From positions 186,001 to 250,000 of the forward strand of contig NZ_QJSU01000001.1 in the NCBI RefSeq assembly GCF_003217155.1: 64,000 bases of DNA, written 5' to 3'. Numbering within the stretch: the stretch's first letter is position 1; the number at the start of each line of letters is the position of its first letter. The notes below the pieces were generated by a model that was given only the letters and a program-made list of their open reading frames with translations, was not told the origin of the DNA and ran no database searches. The translations under genes were made by a program, and so were the position numbers. Positions 36,757 through 47,289 of this stretch are shown in pieces. The stretch is from Psychrobacter fozii (GTDB lineage: Bacteria > Pseudomonadota > Gammaproteobacteria > Pseudomonadales > Moraxellaceae).

Positions 36757-37659
36757 CTATTTTTCAGTAAGATGGGCAGCACACTTTAGAGCTCTCATAA
36801 TTTCTTTTACGACCTTCCAGCTTCTTAGCCTGATACCATAGACCATCATCGAGCCTATCGCTAATAAATAAGGTTTGTTTCTAACAAAAATATTTTTACC
36901 AAACTTGAAGTGAATATAAAAAAGATTGCGAAACATATAGAATGCTTTCCACGAATTTATGGCACCCTGCTGATCAAAAGGAAGTTGCCTAATTAGCTTG
37001 GCATCTCTAACCGCTTTAATAGAGAAGCCTGCTTTTCTCGCTCGTAGCGCATAATCCACATCATCATAAAATATAAAATACTTGGCTTCAGGATATCCTA
37101 TGATATCAATGACCTCACTTTTAATCATAAAGCCCTCAAAGGCCACGTTTTCCACCTCTATAGTCGCTGGCATATTACTTCTATTTTTATACTTATCACA
37201 TACTGCCTGTCTTTTAGGATTTAAATAAAAAGGGTTAGATAGGTTGTACTCTATGGCTGCTCTTTCGACCAACTGCCCATCTTTATAATCTCGTACTGCA
37301 ATCATACAAGGATGAGCCACTGCCATCAGCTGCTCCACACAGCGAGAATCAGCAAACACATCATCATCCATGATAAATATCCACTCATAACCTAACTGGT
37401 GAGCCTGTTTTATACCCGTATAAAACCCACCTGCTCCCCCAGTATTTACCTTATTATGAATGACTGTAAGCGGTAAACTTCCTGTATAGCTATCTAAAAA
37501 ACCTGCTGTTATTCCATCTGTCGAAGCATTATTGACGACAATCAAGTTATCAATCGGGTATGTCTGTTTTTCTAGCTTTTGCAAGCATTGCTCTAATAAC
37601 TGCAAACGATTATAGGTCACAACGACTATTGCTAGATTTTTATTATCTGTTGTAGCCAT
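36757..37659 (-). CDS. GT2 glycosyltransferase, likely galactofuranosyltransferase-like
   Basis: 300 residues, cytoplasmic GT-A fold family 2. N-terminus LAIVVVTYNRLQLLEQCLQKL, NNASTDG, then the DxD-type motif IMDDDVFAD (about residue 98). The C-terminal region EAKYFIFYDDVDYALRARKAGF resembles GlfT/rhamnosyltransferase-type enzymes of GT2. It follows the UDP-galactopyranose mutase gene by 56 bases, so a role in adding galactofuranose is a reasonable inference, not shown. Last gene of the glycan cluster, ended by a strong terminator. Confidence 0.82.
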   Translation of the reverse strand: MATTDNKNLAIVVVTYNRLQLLEQCLQKLEKQTYPIDNLIVVNNASTDGITAGFLDSYTGSLPLTVIHNKVNTGGAGGFYTGIKQAHQLGYEWIFIMDDDVFADSRCVEQLMAVAHPCMIAVRDYKDGQLVERAAIEYNLSNPFYLNPKRQAVCDKYKNRSNMPATIEVENVAFEGFMIKSEVIDIIGYPEAKYFIFYDDVDYALRARKAGFSIKAVRDAKLIRQLPFDQQGAINSWKAFYMFRNLFYIHFKFGKNIFVRNKPYLLAIGSMMVYGIRLRSWKVVKEIMRALKCAAHLTEK

Positions 37660-37715
37660 TTTAGCCCACCATAAAGCTATATCGAACTTATGACAAAATT
37701 GTCTAAAAAACTGGA

Positions 37716-38876
<1,161 letters not shown>

Positions 38877-38900
38877 CTACCTAAACCGATTATTTTGTTT

Positions 38901-39650
38901 TTATTTGATATGCTTTGGCACTCTTTGCTCTATAGGTGGTAGCTGCCTATAATCACCATAAAGCTGTGATAAGTAATTATCGTAACGTCGCGGAATAGGG
39001 AGCTCCAAACCTTCAAAGGCTACAAATATTAAATCCATATAAATATCTTGATAAAAATACTCTTTTTCGCCCCAAGCACCAAAGACATTACCGATATGAC
39101 CTTGTTTTTTTAAACTGGAGTTGAGTAGTTTTTGCTTTGACAGTGTTTGCAAATAGTCTAAAAATGTATGAGGAAAACAGGCGAATAGTAACTTTAATAC
39201 TGAGCGGCTTAATGCTCCTCTATTCTCTGGTGCACGACGCAAAATACACGCATGATAAATATTAGCGATAAGACGAAAACGCTTTCGTTGCGACTGCTTC
39301 ACTGGAACATAGTCTAGAGCAAATACATCAATAGTAGCAGAAGAAGCTAGGTTAGATAAATCTTTTGAAAAGCGCAGATGACCGACAGGGGCGTCAGGAA
39401 TGATGTGTTTTTCTGCATACTCATAAGTATAACTTTTAAGCGTAGCAAGCAATCTTTCAGCCGTATGATAGTCTTGACGTAGAATACCAATATCCATGTC
39501 ATCGTCCCACGGTATGAACCCTGTATGACGAATGGCACCTAGCACACTGCCGCCGAGTAGAGTGTAATGGATATTATTTGCCCTAAAAAGCGCGTCAACC
39601 TCTCTCATCATCTCAACGGTTTTTAATTGCAATGAACGAATGTTATTCAT
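38901..39650 (-). CDS. LicD-family phosphotransferase
   Basis: 249 residues of the LicD/FKRP nucleotidyltransferase-like family. The defining motif [24 protein letters not shown] (about residues 32-55, split by the metal-binding DDD) is intact. LicD enzymes attach phosphocholine or other phospho-alditols from CDP-activated donors to glycans. With two TagD-like CTP:glycerol-3-phosphate enzymes and no choline genes in view, CDP-glycerol is the more likely donor here (inference). Overlaps the upstream tagD-like gene by 4 bases (ATGA), so translationally coupled. Confidence 0.85.
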   Translation of the reverse strand: MNNIRSLQLKTVEMMREVDALFRANNIHYTLLGGSVLGAIRHTGFIPWDDDMDIGILRQDYHTAERLLATLKSYTYEYAEKHIIPDAPVGHLRFSKDLSNLASSATIDVFALDYVPVKQSQRKRFRLIANIYHACILRRAPENRGALSRSVLKLLFACFPHTFLDYLQTLSKQKLLNSSLKKQGHIGNVFGAWGEKEYFYQDIYMDLIFVAFEGLELPIPRRYDNYLSQLYGDYRQLPPIEQRVPKHIK

Positions 39651-40048
39651 AACTGTTGGCTATTTAAATCTTTTTTAATTTGGCTCGAGCTTACCTCAGG
39701 GGTACGAGCCAAATAAACCACCTCACAGCCCTCAGCACCTAACCAGTCAAACTTCCCTTGCCAGTCATCACCCATCACAAAAGTATCTATATCATAGCGC
39801 TGTATATCAGTATTTTTTTGCTCCCAGCATGTTTCTGGAATAACCAAATCTACAAACCTGATTGCTTCTACCAATTGCTTGCGCTTATCATAATCAAAAT
39901 AGCAGCTTTTATTTTTATTATTTAAATTAAATTCATCTGTAGATAGAGCTACTATTAAGTAATCACCAAGTGACTTTGCTCTACTTAACAGGCTAATATG
40001 ACCATAATGCAGTAAGTCAAAAGTACCATAAGTAATGACTCGTTTCAT
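39647..40048 (-). CDS. Glycerol-3-phosphate cytidylyltransferase (TagD-like), copy 1
   Basis: 133 residues, the size of B. subtilis TagD (129). It makes CDP-glycerol from CTP and sn-glycerol-3-phosphate. Start [14 protein letters not shown] contains the HxGH nucleotidyl-transfer motif. The C-terminal [14 protein letters not shown] matches the RTxGISTT-x-IK motif of this family, and the central region contains [10 protein letters not shown]. Coupled to the LicD gene by a 4-base overlap. Ethanolamine-phosphate or other substrates are possible for this superfamily, but the motif set fits glycerol phosphate best. Confidence 0.85.
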   Translation of the reverse strand: MKRVITYGTFDLLHYGHISLLSRAKSLGDYLIVALSTDEFNLNNKNKSCYFDYDKRKQLVEAIRFVDLVIPETCWEQKNTDIQRYDIDTFVMGDDWQGKFDWLGAEGCEVVYLARTPEVSSSQIKKDLNSQQL

Positions 40049-40096
40049 TGAAGTCCCTAACTATTAATTAAAAATTGAGTGTTAAATAAGTTAAAT

Positions 40097-41071
40097 CTAT
40101 CTTTTAAAGTTAGCTTTTAAATCTTGTAATAAATAAGCCACTCTAAATTGATTATGGCTACAAAGCCAAGACAGCACTTTATAATCAAACCGCAAAGGTA
40201 GTTTCCAAATATAAGCATTAGATTCAGGGTAGGTGTCACGCCATAATGTATCGTCACGCATGTGTTTGTTCAAAATCAGCAATAGCTTTGAGTATATTTT
40301 ATAAAAGTGAATAAGATTTTGGTATTCTTTATCTGCGCCTTGCTGCTGTAAAAACAATATAATCTCATTATTTACGACTAATTTATCCTCAAAAGATTTA
40401 AGCGTATGATTGCTCGTAATAGAATGTGTATTGAGCTGATTATAATGATAAAGAGGCTGATTGACTTGTACTACTTTATTGGCCAAATAAATCAGTTTAA
40501 AAGTGACATACAAATCATCACATAACGAAATATCACTAGGGAAGTTAATATCATTCTTTAAATATAGTTCTCGCCTTACTAATTTGTTCCAAAAATAATT
40601 CATATAGGTAGGCATAATAGCAAACGTATTCACTGCTTTATACTTATCTGATGGTATAAGAAAAGATATAACTTTACTCTTACTCATTGACTCCGAATAA
40701 TAATCACAACATACGATATCTGCCTTTTCAGATTTGGCTTTTTGATGCAATAAGCGAATCATATTAGGCTCAATCCAATCATCCGCATCAATCTGGATAA
40801 CATACTCGCCTGTCGCGTATTTCATCCCTACGCCACGAGTAGCGCCTGATCCTAAGTTAGAAGCGTTACGGATTATCTTGGTGTTTTTCTTTCTATTGGG
40901 GCAAGTCTCTATAACGTCTTCTAACTGTTGTATACTGTTGTCTGGTGAGCAGTCATCAATGAAAATATATTCTATACTGGCAAAGTCTTGCTCAAATAAC
41001 GAAATAGCACATTGGTTAATATACTCTTCTGCCTTGTATATTGGCACTATTATAGAAACTTTATAAGCCAT
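40097..41071 (-). CDS. GT2 family glycosyltransferase
   Basis: 324 residues. N-terminal GT-A domain with VSIIVPIYKAEEYINQC, FIDDCSPDNS, LGSGATRG and the catalytic QIDADDWIEPNM (DxD near residue 97). The C-terminal 130 residues are helical and poorly conserved, as in capsule and LPS GT2 enzymes. Acceptor and sugar are unknown. A GTG one codon earlier (41074) is closer to the SD AAGGG and may be the real start. Between the GT25 and TagD-like genes on the same strand with short gaps. Confidence 0.85.
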   Translation of the reverse strand: MAYKVSIIVPIYKAEEYINQCAISLFEQDFASIEYIFIDDCSPDNSIQQLEDVIETCPNRKKNTKIIRNASNLGSGATRGVGMKYATGEYVIQIDADDWIEPNMIRLLHQKAKSEKADIVCCDYYSESMSKSKVISFLIPSDKYKAVNTFAIMPTYMNYFWNKLVRRELYLKNDINFPSDISLCDDLYVTFKLIYLANKVVQVNQPLYHYNQLNTHSITSNHTLKSFEDKLVVNNEIILFLQQQGADKEYQNLIHFYKIYSKLLLILNKHMRDDTLWRDTYPESNAYIWKLPLRFDYKVLSWLCSHNQFRVAYLLQDLKANFKR

Positions 41072-41141
41072 CACTGTTAAGCCCTTATGAGATATTCAAC
41101 TCACTGATATTTTTTATATTGAAATGAGCCCTAATTAGTGA

Positions 41142-41975
41142 TTACTTATATTTTTTAATAGGCTTTAATTTTTTAAGAAAGCTTTTAATACTGATAGCAG
41201 TACTAATAACACCTATTTTTTTCAATAAGATAACTGTCAACCTATCATTATTTTTTTGTCGAACCTTTTCATCATCAATAAGTGTCTCAAAACTATTTTG
41301 TGCACTGACTACTGTAGGAGAAAGCGCATAGATATTTAAAATATTACTATCAGGAGTGTAGTGATCAAGTGGTCTATAGATCTCACCTAGCTCTATTAAT
41401 AATTTTTTTGCGCCTTTAAGAGTTATCATATATCCATGAGCACCAAAACCAAAATCAACCAAACGCCCTAAAAGAAATTTAGAACTAATACGTTGCTTAT
41501 GCCATAAACTAATAGGCGACTTTAATCCCTTTAAGTTATCTTTATAATGCCCTAAAAGTACAAGCTCCCACGAAAGTGGCGCTGCCATTATACTTTTTAC
41601 CACAATAGAAAAGTTTTTTTCAAGAGTGGCATCATCTTCAAAAATGATTGCATAAGCTATATGTTCATCAACTATTTTTTGATAGATTTTTTTATGGCTA
41701 AGGGCACAGCCAATCTCACCTAATAGCAAATCTCTACCGAGTCGTTTTTTTGCTACAGCTTGATTACAGAACTGACTAATTTCAACTTCTGAAAGATTTT
41801 TACCATTGACGGCTTCAATAAATATAGGGGAGATGCCTATACTTTCACACTGATCCTTCATAAATACTTTTCTGTCAGTAGACTGTGGAAGATTGATGAT
41901 AAAAGTAGGAATTTCTTGCAAACTACGATCTATATTTTCATGTGCTTCACTATCTTGATATTTTTTACTGCTCAT
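41142..41975 (-). CDS. GT25 family glycosyltransferase (LPS type)
   Basis: 277 residues of family GT25 (LgtB/Lic2/LpsA type), usually beta-galactosyl- or glucosyl-transferases of LOS outer core. Start PTFIINLPQSTDR, then FIEAVNGKNL, LLLGEIGCALSHKKIY and the catalytic IIFEDDATL. FGAHGYMITLKGAKKLL and RPLDHYTPD follow. All are family hallmarks. SD AAGGAGTAG gives a firm start. The basic C-terminus (LKKLKPIKKYK) may aid membrane contact. Sugar specificity cannot be read. Confidence 0.87.
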   Translation of the reverse strand: MSSKKYQDSEAHENIDRSLQEIPTFIINLPQSTDRKVFMKDQCESIGISPIFIEAVNGKNLSEVEISQFCNQAVAKKRLGRDLLLGEIGCALSHKKIYQKIVDEHIAYAIIFEDDATLEKNFSIVVKSIMAAPLSWELVLLGHYKDNLKGLKSPISLWHKQRISSKFLLGRLVDFGFGAHGYMITLKGAKKLLIELGEIYRPLDHYTPDSNILNIYALSPTVVSAQNSFETLIDDEKVRQKNNDRLTVILLKKIGVISTAISIKSFLKKLKPIKKYK

Positions 41976-42044
41976 TTCACTACTCCTTACAAATATATCT
42001 CAACAGCATAATGACTGATATCTTAAACGCTTAATCCTTATATA

Positions 42045-43493
42045 TTATCTAAATGACTTATCACTTATTTTATTTACTATAAACCTAACATTTTTTAATA
42101 AAAAGGTATCTCGCATGATAAGCAATAAAGTCACATAAACAACAGCACCAAAAAGAATTTTTGTGACCAGCGTTAACCATAAACTATCACTAATCGATAC
42201 CTGACTGACAGTCGCATACATAATAGCAGCAGCAATAATATATTTATAAGCCACCTTTAATTGTGCTATTCCACCAAAATTAAACAGCTTACCTGGAAAG
42301 TATGCGTTCATAAAAAACGCAATAAATGAGGTGCCAACCATAGCCCAAGCTAAACCCTCAATACCATAGGGTATGGCTATAAATAAAGCCCCTAAACTCA
42401 TAGGAAGCTTAGATAGATCTACTTTTAAAAATAAATCTGAACGCCCCACGGCATTTAGAATATTTAAGTTAATTGAACTTATAGGTGTTATGGTACGCGC
42501 AAAGCACAAAGCTACCAGTACAGGTACGACTGGCAACCATTCATCCCCTAAAGCTATTCTGACAAACTCTTCAGAAACTGCGGCAAAACCAATAAACATA
42601 GGTAAAGACACTAGCATAGTCACCGATATGAGCTGAGTATATATATTTACTAAACGCTCATTATCATCTTTTACTGAGGTCATGATGGGATAGGTCACAC
42701 CCTGCAAGGTTGAGCTGATAAATTGGGATAAGTTATTACTCAAATTTTGAGCTTGCGTAAAGTAGCCAACTTGCATGGCATTAAAATAGCGTCCAACCAG
42801 AGCCACATATAAATTGTTAACAAAAGTAGCGACTAAGCCTGCTATCATTAAGTTTGAACCAAACTTAAACAGCAACTTAAACGATTCCATACTGAATATA
42901 AGCTTGGGCAACCAGCGACAAAAAAACCATATTCCTATAGAGTTAATGATAGCTTTGATGATTAAAAGCCAAACTAGCGCCCAGTAGTCATAGTCATTTA
43001 GTGCCAAATAAATCCCGATAATGGAGCTAAACACAGTTGCAACGGTACTGGCTATGGCTTGGCTTTTAAAGTCTATATTAATGGTGAGCTTTGCACGTGC
43101 AACGACTGTTAAAGCATTTATCAAAATTATAATAAATAATACTCGTGATATATCAATGAGTACTGGCTGGTTATAAAACTCAGCTATAAATGGGGCGGTA
43201 AAATAAAGCAATGAATACATTGCAATACCCCAACCCAAATTGACATAAAAAATTGTTGAAGCGTCTTGTTCTGTAAGCTGATGGCTACGCTGAATTAGCG
43301 CTTGGGAAAAGCCATTGTTGAAAGTACTTTCTACTAATAGCATAAATATAGTTAGCATGCCAATCAAGCCAAAGCTTTGAGGCCCGATTAGTCGAGCTAT
43401 GAATATCGTGACACCTATATATCCAAGCTGGTTGGTTAGCTTGCTAAATAAACTCCAAGTAAATCCACGAATAGCTTGAGATCTTAAACTCAT
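42045..43493 (-). CDS. Wzx/WzxC-type polysaccharide flippase
   Basis: 482 residues with about 12-14 membrane segments, MOP superfamily, oligosaccharide-lipid flippase of the WzxC/TuaB group. N-terminus SQAIRGFTWSLFSKLTNQ, then ARLIGPQSFGLIGML and FNNGFSQALIQR are the recognised signature of this group. It is expected to move the undecaprenyl-linked glycan across the inner membrane. Placed centrally in the cluster, which supports export of a lipid-linked unit built by the surrounding transferases. Confidence 0.9.
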   Translation of the reverse strand: MSLRSQAIRGFTWSLFSKLTNQLGYIGVTIFIARLIGPQSFGLIGMLTIFMLLVESTFNNGFSQALIQRSHQLTEQDASTIFYVNLGWGIAMYSLLYFTAPFIAEFYNQPVLIDISRVLFIIILINALTVVARAKLTINIDFKSQAIASTVATVFSSIIGIYLALNDYDYWALVWLLIIKAIINSIGIWFFCRWLPKLIFSMESFKLLFKFGSNLMIAGLVATFVNNLYVALVGRYFNAMQVGYFTQAQNLSNNLSQFISSTLQGVTYPIMTSVKDDNERLVNIYTQLISVTMLVSLPMFIGFAAVSEEFVRIALGDEWLPVVPVLVALCFARTITPISSINLNILNAVGRSDLFLKVDLSKLPMSLGALFIAIPYGIEGLAWAMVGTSFIAFFMNAYFPGKLFNFGGIAQLKVAYKYIIAAAIMYATVSQVSISDSLWLTLVTKILFGAVVYVTLLLIMRDTFLLKNVRFIVNKISDKSFR

Positions 43494-43513
43494 AATAAGT
43501 ACTTTATAAGTTA

Positions 43514-43930
43514 TTAAGAATCACGTAACTTTTTTAATGTTTCGTTTATTAAGGTTGATGATGTTGATTTCGTATATGGAAAATAAATAACTCTAACATT
43601 TTTAGCTTGAAACTCAGTCTCAAAATCTATCCATTTTTCTGTTTTATACCAGTCATCTCCAACAAAAATAATATTAAATTTATATCTATTTAAAGCCTCG
43701 AGCTTATTCATGTCTTCTTGAGGAACAGCTAAATCAACATATCTGCACGCGCGAACAACTTCAATACGTTCTTCAAATGACACTACAGACTGTTTATTTT
43801 TATATAATGTTAGTTCATCGACTGTAACACCTACAATTAAACGATCACACATAGATTTTGCATTACGCAGAATATTTACATGACCAATATGAAATAAGTC
43901 AAAAACACCTGTTGTATATCCAATTATCAT
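43514..43930 (-). CDS. Glycerol-3-phosphate cytidylyltransferase-like (TagD-like), copy 2
   Basis: 138 residues from the ATG at 43930 (SD GAGAG 8 bases upstream; a longer frame starts 29 codons earlier without support). IIGYTTGVFDLFHIGHVNIL holds the HxGH motif; VGDDWYKTEKW and the C-terminal YTKSTSSTLI close the cytidylyltransferase fold. It differs clearly from copy 1 at 39647-40048 and so probably has a distinct acceptor or is an independently acquired isozyme. Directly downstream of the glycerophosphotransferase-like gene. Confidence 0.83.
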   Translation of the reverse strand: MIIGYTTGVFDLFHIGHVNILRNAKSMCDRLIVGVTVDELTLYKNKQSVVSFEERIEVVRACRYVDLAVPQEDMNKLEALNRYKFNIIFVGDDWYKTEKWIDFETEFQAKNVRVIYFPYTKSTSSTLINETLKKLRDS

Positions 43931-44055
43931 TTTAATTCTCTCAAAAAAAATATCAAACACTGTCAAATAATTAAATTGTATTTGTAAAGTACAGCTTTGA
44001 TTTATACAGTTCGTCATTTATTTTATAGCCTATATACAATCAATAATATTACAAT

Positions 44056-45336
44056 CTATAAAACTAACTCACGAATATTATCTATTATTTTAGATGATGG
44101 TTTAGCACCAGAAAAGTATCTTTTTATCTCTTGATCAAAGAATGAATTATTTGGTTTAACATTTTTGTTTATTAGTTCATTTATAAAAAATTCAATATCA
44201 TCTATAGATTCACCTTGATATGTGCTATTCATAGCCTTAATTCCAAAAGGATTAAGATATACCTTAATTTCGTCAGTACATATATAAAACACTGGTTTTT
44301 TTACACAATGATATTCAGCTAAAAATGATCCAGAATCATGTATCATTGCATCTGAGTGTTTAAAAAGTTCTATATACTCTCCTTCATCAAGCTGAGTATT
44401 AGAGCTATTATTCCAAAACTCATAATAAGTATCTGTTTTTTCTTTACCCCATTGTGGGTGTTGATACAGCTTCGACTTTAAAATCGGGTGTGGTTTAAAT
44501 GAAAAGCTTATATCTCTAGAATACTTTTTTGAAAGCTCTTTAAAGTTATCAGCCAAACCCAAAAAATTAGCATAAGGGAGCCATGGATCATTAATTGTAT
44601 GATGTGGCGCCCATATAACTTTCAATTTATCATTATACTTCCAAGGTGATTCTTTTTTTAAGTTAAAGAACTCTTCACATGAGGGATAACCCGTAACTAA
44701 GCCGTTTTTACCTTTACTTGCAGATTTTCTTATAAAAATTTCTAGGCTCTCATCATGTGGCAAAAAAATCCTCCACATTGCGTTATGGAATCTCTGATTA
44801 TACTGGGCATTATAATTATCATATTTAGATACTCCCTGTGAATAAGGCACATAACAACTCAAGTAATTCAGATACGCATTTTCATAATATTCTGTATGTG
44901 TCAAATCATGCGGATTAGTAAAAAATACGATATCAGGCTTTATCTCATCTAGTTTTATCCATGAACCATCTTGTTTTAGTGATTTTCTAACTGGATAGCC
45001 TTTTTCTACAAAGTAGTGATAAGTTTGTTTCATATCTTTCAACATTCTTTCATCACCATAATCTGTATAAGGACAAACTAATATCTCAGGCTCAAATAAT
45101 GGATCTATCAGCATTTTTTGAAATACTGGATCTACCTTCCACATACTTTTGTGTATAGCAAGAAATACAACCCTGATTTTATCTTTATCTTTAATTTTCT
45201 GTAACAGAGCAGCATGCTTTAATTGCATACGCTTGAAAAGGATTTTTTTCTGCCTCTGATAATATGTTTTCTGCTTAATGCTAATTAACAGATTTTTTAC
45301 TGGCTTTGGCAGATTTTTTTTAATTGTTTGCAGCAT
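44056..45336 (-). CDS. CDP-glycerol glycerophosphotransferase-family protein (TagB/TagF-like)
   Basis: 426 residues, cytosolic face of the membrane. The C-terminal half shows the Glyphos_transf (TagF/TagB) pattern: VIWAPHHTIND, FSFKPHPILKSK, and SDAMIHDSGSFLAEY near residue 335. These include the two catalytic His regions of TagF. The N-terminal half (FLAIHKSMWKVDPVFQ, CPYTDYGDERM) is like other Gram-negative capsule members. It should transfer glycerol phosphate from CDP-glycerol onto a lipid-linked glycan, once or repeatedly. Strikingly AT-rich codon use (AAA, ATA, TTT) compared with neighbouring housekeeping genes, suggesting transfer. Confidence 0.82.
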   Translation of the reverse strand: MLQTIKKNLPKPVKNLLISIKQKTYYQRQKKILFKRMQLKHAALLQKIKDKDKIRVVFLAIHKSMWKVDPVFQKMLIDPLFEPEILVCPYTDYGDERMLKDMKQTYHYFVEKGYPVRKSLKQDGSWIKLDEIKPDIVFFTNPHDLTHTEYYENAYLNYLSCYVPYSQGVSKYDNYNAQYNQRFHNAMWRIFLPHDESLEIFIRKSASKGKNGLVTGYPSCEEFFNLKKESPWKYNDKLKVIWAPHHTINDPWLPYANFLGLADNFKELSKKYSRDISFSFKPHPILKSKLYQHPQWGKEKTDTYYEFWNNSSNTQLDEGEYIELFKHSDAMIHDSGSFLAEYHCVKKPVFYICTDEIKVYLNPFGIKAMNSTYQGESIDDIEFFINELINKNVKPNNSFFDQEIKRYFSGAKPSSKIIDNIRELVL

Positions 45337-45358
45337 TACATAAACCCTTCATACTATT

Positions 45359-46627
45359 TTACCTCGCCCCAAACCCCGTCATCATCGTCTGTATCGTCTT
45401 AATTACAATCAATAAGTCCAGCGTCAATGAAAAGTTTTTGATATAAAAAAAGTCATGTTCAAGCTTCACCTTAGTTTCGTCTTCGTTACTAGCATAACCA
45501 TGCATAACTTGTGCCCATCCTGAAATTCCTGGCTTAACAATATGACGATAACGATAGAAGGGAATGGTATCATTAAACTGCTCGACGAAATCTAACTGCT
45601 CAGGCCTAGGGCCGATTAAACTCATATCACCTTTTAATACATTGATAAATTGTGGTAGCTCATCTAAGCGGGTCTTTCTAATAAAGCCACCAAACTTTGT
45701 CACTCGCATATCAGCATCAATTGCCATTTGCGCACCTTTGTCCTCAGCACTAGGTATCATGCTTCGAAACTTATACATAGTGAACAGTTTACCACCTTGC
45801 CCTATACGGCGCTGCTTGAATAATACCGCACTATTACTATGACGGCCTTCCCATTTTATTGTTAATACGACGAGTAATGCGATAGGCATTACTATAGGCA
45901 TGCTCATCATGATAACCACTGTATCTACCATACGTTTTATCAGTAAATAGCTCTGTGATGGGAGAAGTGATCCTAGATTATTCTCATATAAATGCTTGAT
46001 AGGCAAACGACCAGTTAATGACTCAGAGACCTGCAAAATATTATAAACAGGTGTACCTTGCAAAGCAGTTTCGGCCAATAGTTGTTCCCACTCTCCAGAC
46101 AAGCATTCATCTGCAAAATCAGCCACGACTGCATGGAATGGCAGACGCTTATGGCTATCTGGTTGAAAGCACTTAGTTAGCTTGACCCAACGTACGTCTT
46201 TTATACTGAGTAAAGTCTGATAGCGACCAATAGGTACATAACCTATAGTCACTTGTGTCACTGAACGCAAAAAAACTTGTGACAAAAAACAGAAAGTTAA
46301 TCCTATTACCGCACTTAGAGATAAATAATAAACAGAGTATGGTACGCGAAAGACAAGTAGTACTAAACCCACGATTAGCCCACTCGCTAGTAATGTCGGC
46401 AGTACGGTGATCATGGATTTCTGCCCCGGAAACTGAGTGAGGCGATCCAAACCTATTAAGCTTAATATCAGTGCGACACTACTTGCGATGATACTATTGA
46501 TCTGAGTCAGTAATATATTATCTGTGAGGATATATTCCCAAAACAGTATCACTGCTGGTAACAAACAGACAAATAACCAACCTATTAGGATTCGTATACT
46601 TAAGTATTCCCACGGATGCTGCTGCAT
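45359..46627 (-). CDS. Polyprenyl-phosphate sugar-1-phosphate transferase (initiating transferase)
   Basis: 422 residues of the WbaP/WcaJ (PHPT) type. Four N-terminal membrane helices (about 10-110), a cytosolic region, a further membrane segment (VDTVVIMMSMPIVMPIALLVV) and the bacterial sugar transferase catalytic domain: KQRRIGQGGKLFTMYKFRSM, RKTRLDELPQFINVLKGDMSLIGPRPEQ, and KPGISGWAQV. It loads the first sugar phosphate onto undecaprenyl phosphate. It begins 39 bases after the second pilin gene with no hairpin between, so may be driven by that gene's sigma-54 promoter. Confidence 0.92.
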   Translation of the reverse strand: MQQHPWEYLSIRILIGWLFVCLLPAVILFWEYILTDNILLTQINSIIASSVALILSLIGLDRLTQFPGQKSMITVLPTLLASGLIVGLVLLVFRVPYSVYYLSLSAVIGLTFCFLSQVFLRSVTQVTIGYVPIGRYQTLLSIKDVRWVKLTKCFQPDSHKRLPFHAVVADFADECLSGEWEQLLAETALQGTPVYNILQVSESLTGRLPIKHLYENNLGSLLPSQSYLLIKRMVDTVVIMMSMPIVMPIALLVVLTIKWEGRHSNSAVLFKQRRIGQGGKLFTMYKFRSMIPSAEDKGAQMAIDADMRVTKFGGFIRKTRLDELPQFINVLKGDMSLIGPRPEQLDFVEQFNDTIPFYRYRHIVKPGISGWAQVMHGYASNEDETKVKLEHDFFYIKNFSLTLDLLIVIKTIQTMMTGFGAR

Positions 46628-46666
46628 ATCGTCTATTTATGCCTCTATTACATTTATAACTACCAG

Positions 46667-47152
46667 CTACAAACTAGCATTATGGATACAAGAACTGGGT
46701 AAATAGATAGATTTAATACTACTGCTACAACTCCATGAACCTGCATCATCACGTTGCCATACAACTGTCTCACCTGTTAAGCTAGCATTCACCTGAGTCG
46801 ATATCGTAGCAGTAATACTCGTCGCTAATATCAATGGATTGCTTATTTGAGCGACACCAGTATTATTAGGTAAAACAACACCTACTTGCGAGCCACCCAC
46901 TATCAGATTAGATGCTGTGGAGCGAGGATCACAGTCATCAGTTCCTAACCCTATCACAGTCTTACCTGTCTGCAAGCACTCTTCTACTGTCATGCGTAGC
47001 TGACCCAACTCATTAATAACTCTAGTTGCTTGTGTTTTAGCAATGTATATTTGATATTGAGGGATTGCTATGGTAGCTAAAATGCCAATGATGGCAACAA
47101 CAATCATCAATTCAATAAGCGTAAAACCAGACTGGAGACGACAGGTAGTCAT
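46667..47152 (-). CDS. Type IV pilin (second, PilA-like)
   Basis: 161 residues. Prepilin leader MTTCRLQSG cut before [27 protein letters not shown], with Glu5 present. It closely parallels PilA at 50018-50518 (VINELGQLRMTVEECLQTGKT against [20 protein letters not shown], and the C-terminal Trp-Ser-Cys...Cys disulfide loop). It ends in SCIHNASL rather than a terminal serine. Possible roles: alternative major pilin, minor pilin or ComP-like DNA-uptake pilin. A sigma-54 promoter match lies 37-52 bases upstream. SD is weak. First gene of the glycan cluster transcription unit. Confidence 0.9.
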   Translation of the reverse strand: MTTCRLQSGFTLIELMIVVAIIGILATIAIPQYQIYIAKTQATRVINELGQLRMTVEECLQTGKTVIGLGTDDCDPRSTASNLIVGGSQVGVVLPNNTGVAQISNPLILATSITATISTQVNASLTGETVVWQRDDAGSWSCSSSIKSIYLPSSCIHNASL

Positions 47153-47188
47153 AGATTATGATGCTCTAAAAAGTAATACTCTTATTTA

Positions 47189-47204
47189 AGCACTATCTAT
47201 GCCA
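47189..47204 (-). promoter_or_regulatory. Sigma-54 (-24/-12) promoter of second pilin gene
   Basis: On the minus strand TGGCATAGATAGTGCT: GG and GC at exactly 10 bases spacing, matching TGGCAYR-N4-KTGCW. It ends 37 bases upstream of the pilin ATG, consistent with a short leader. Type IV pilin genes in Pseudomonas and relatives use RpoN with PilS/PilR. Motif match, not shown experimentally. Confidence 0.75.
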
Positions 47205-47289
47205 TGATATTTATAATGGCTCAAAATTTGCTTTAGTCATTCAAACAGCCTAACAAATAAAACATCATGGGTATTATTTTATGGTTGTA

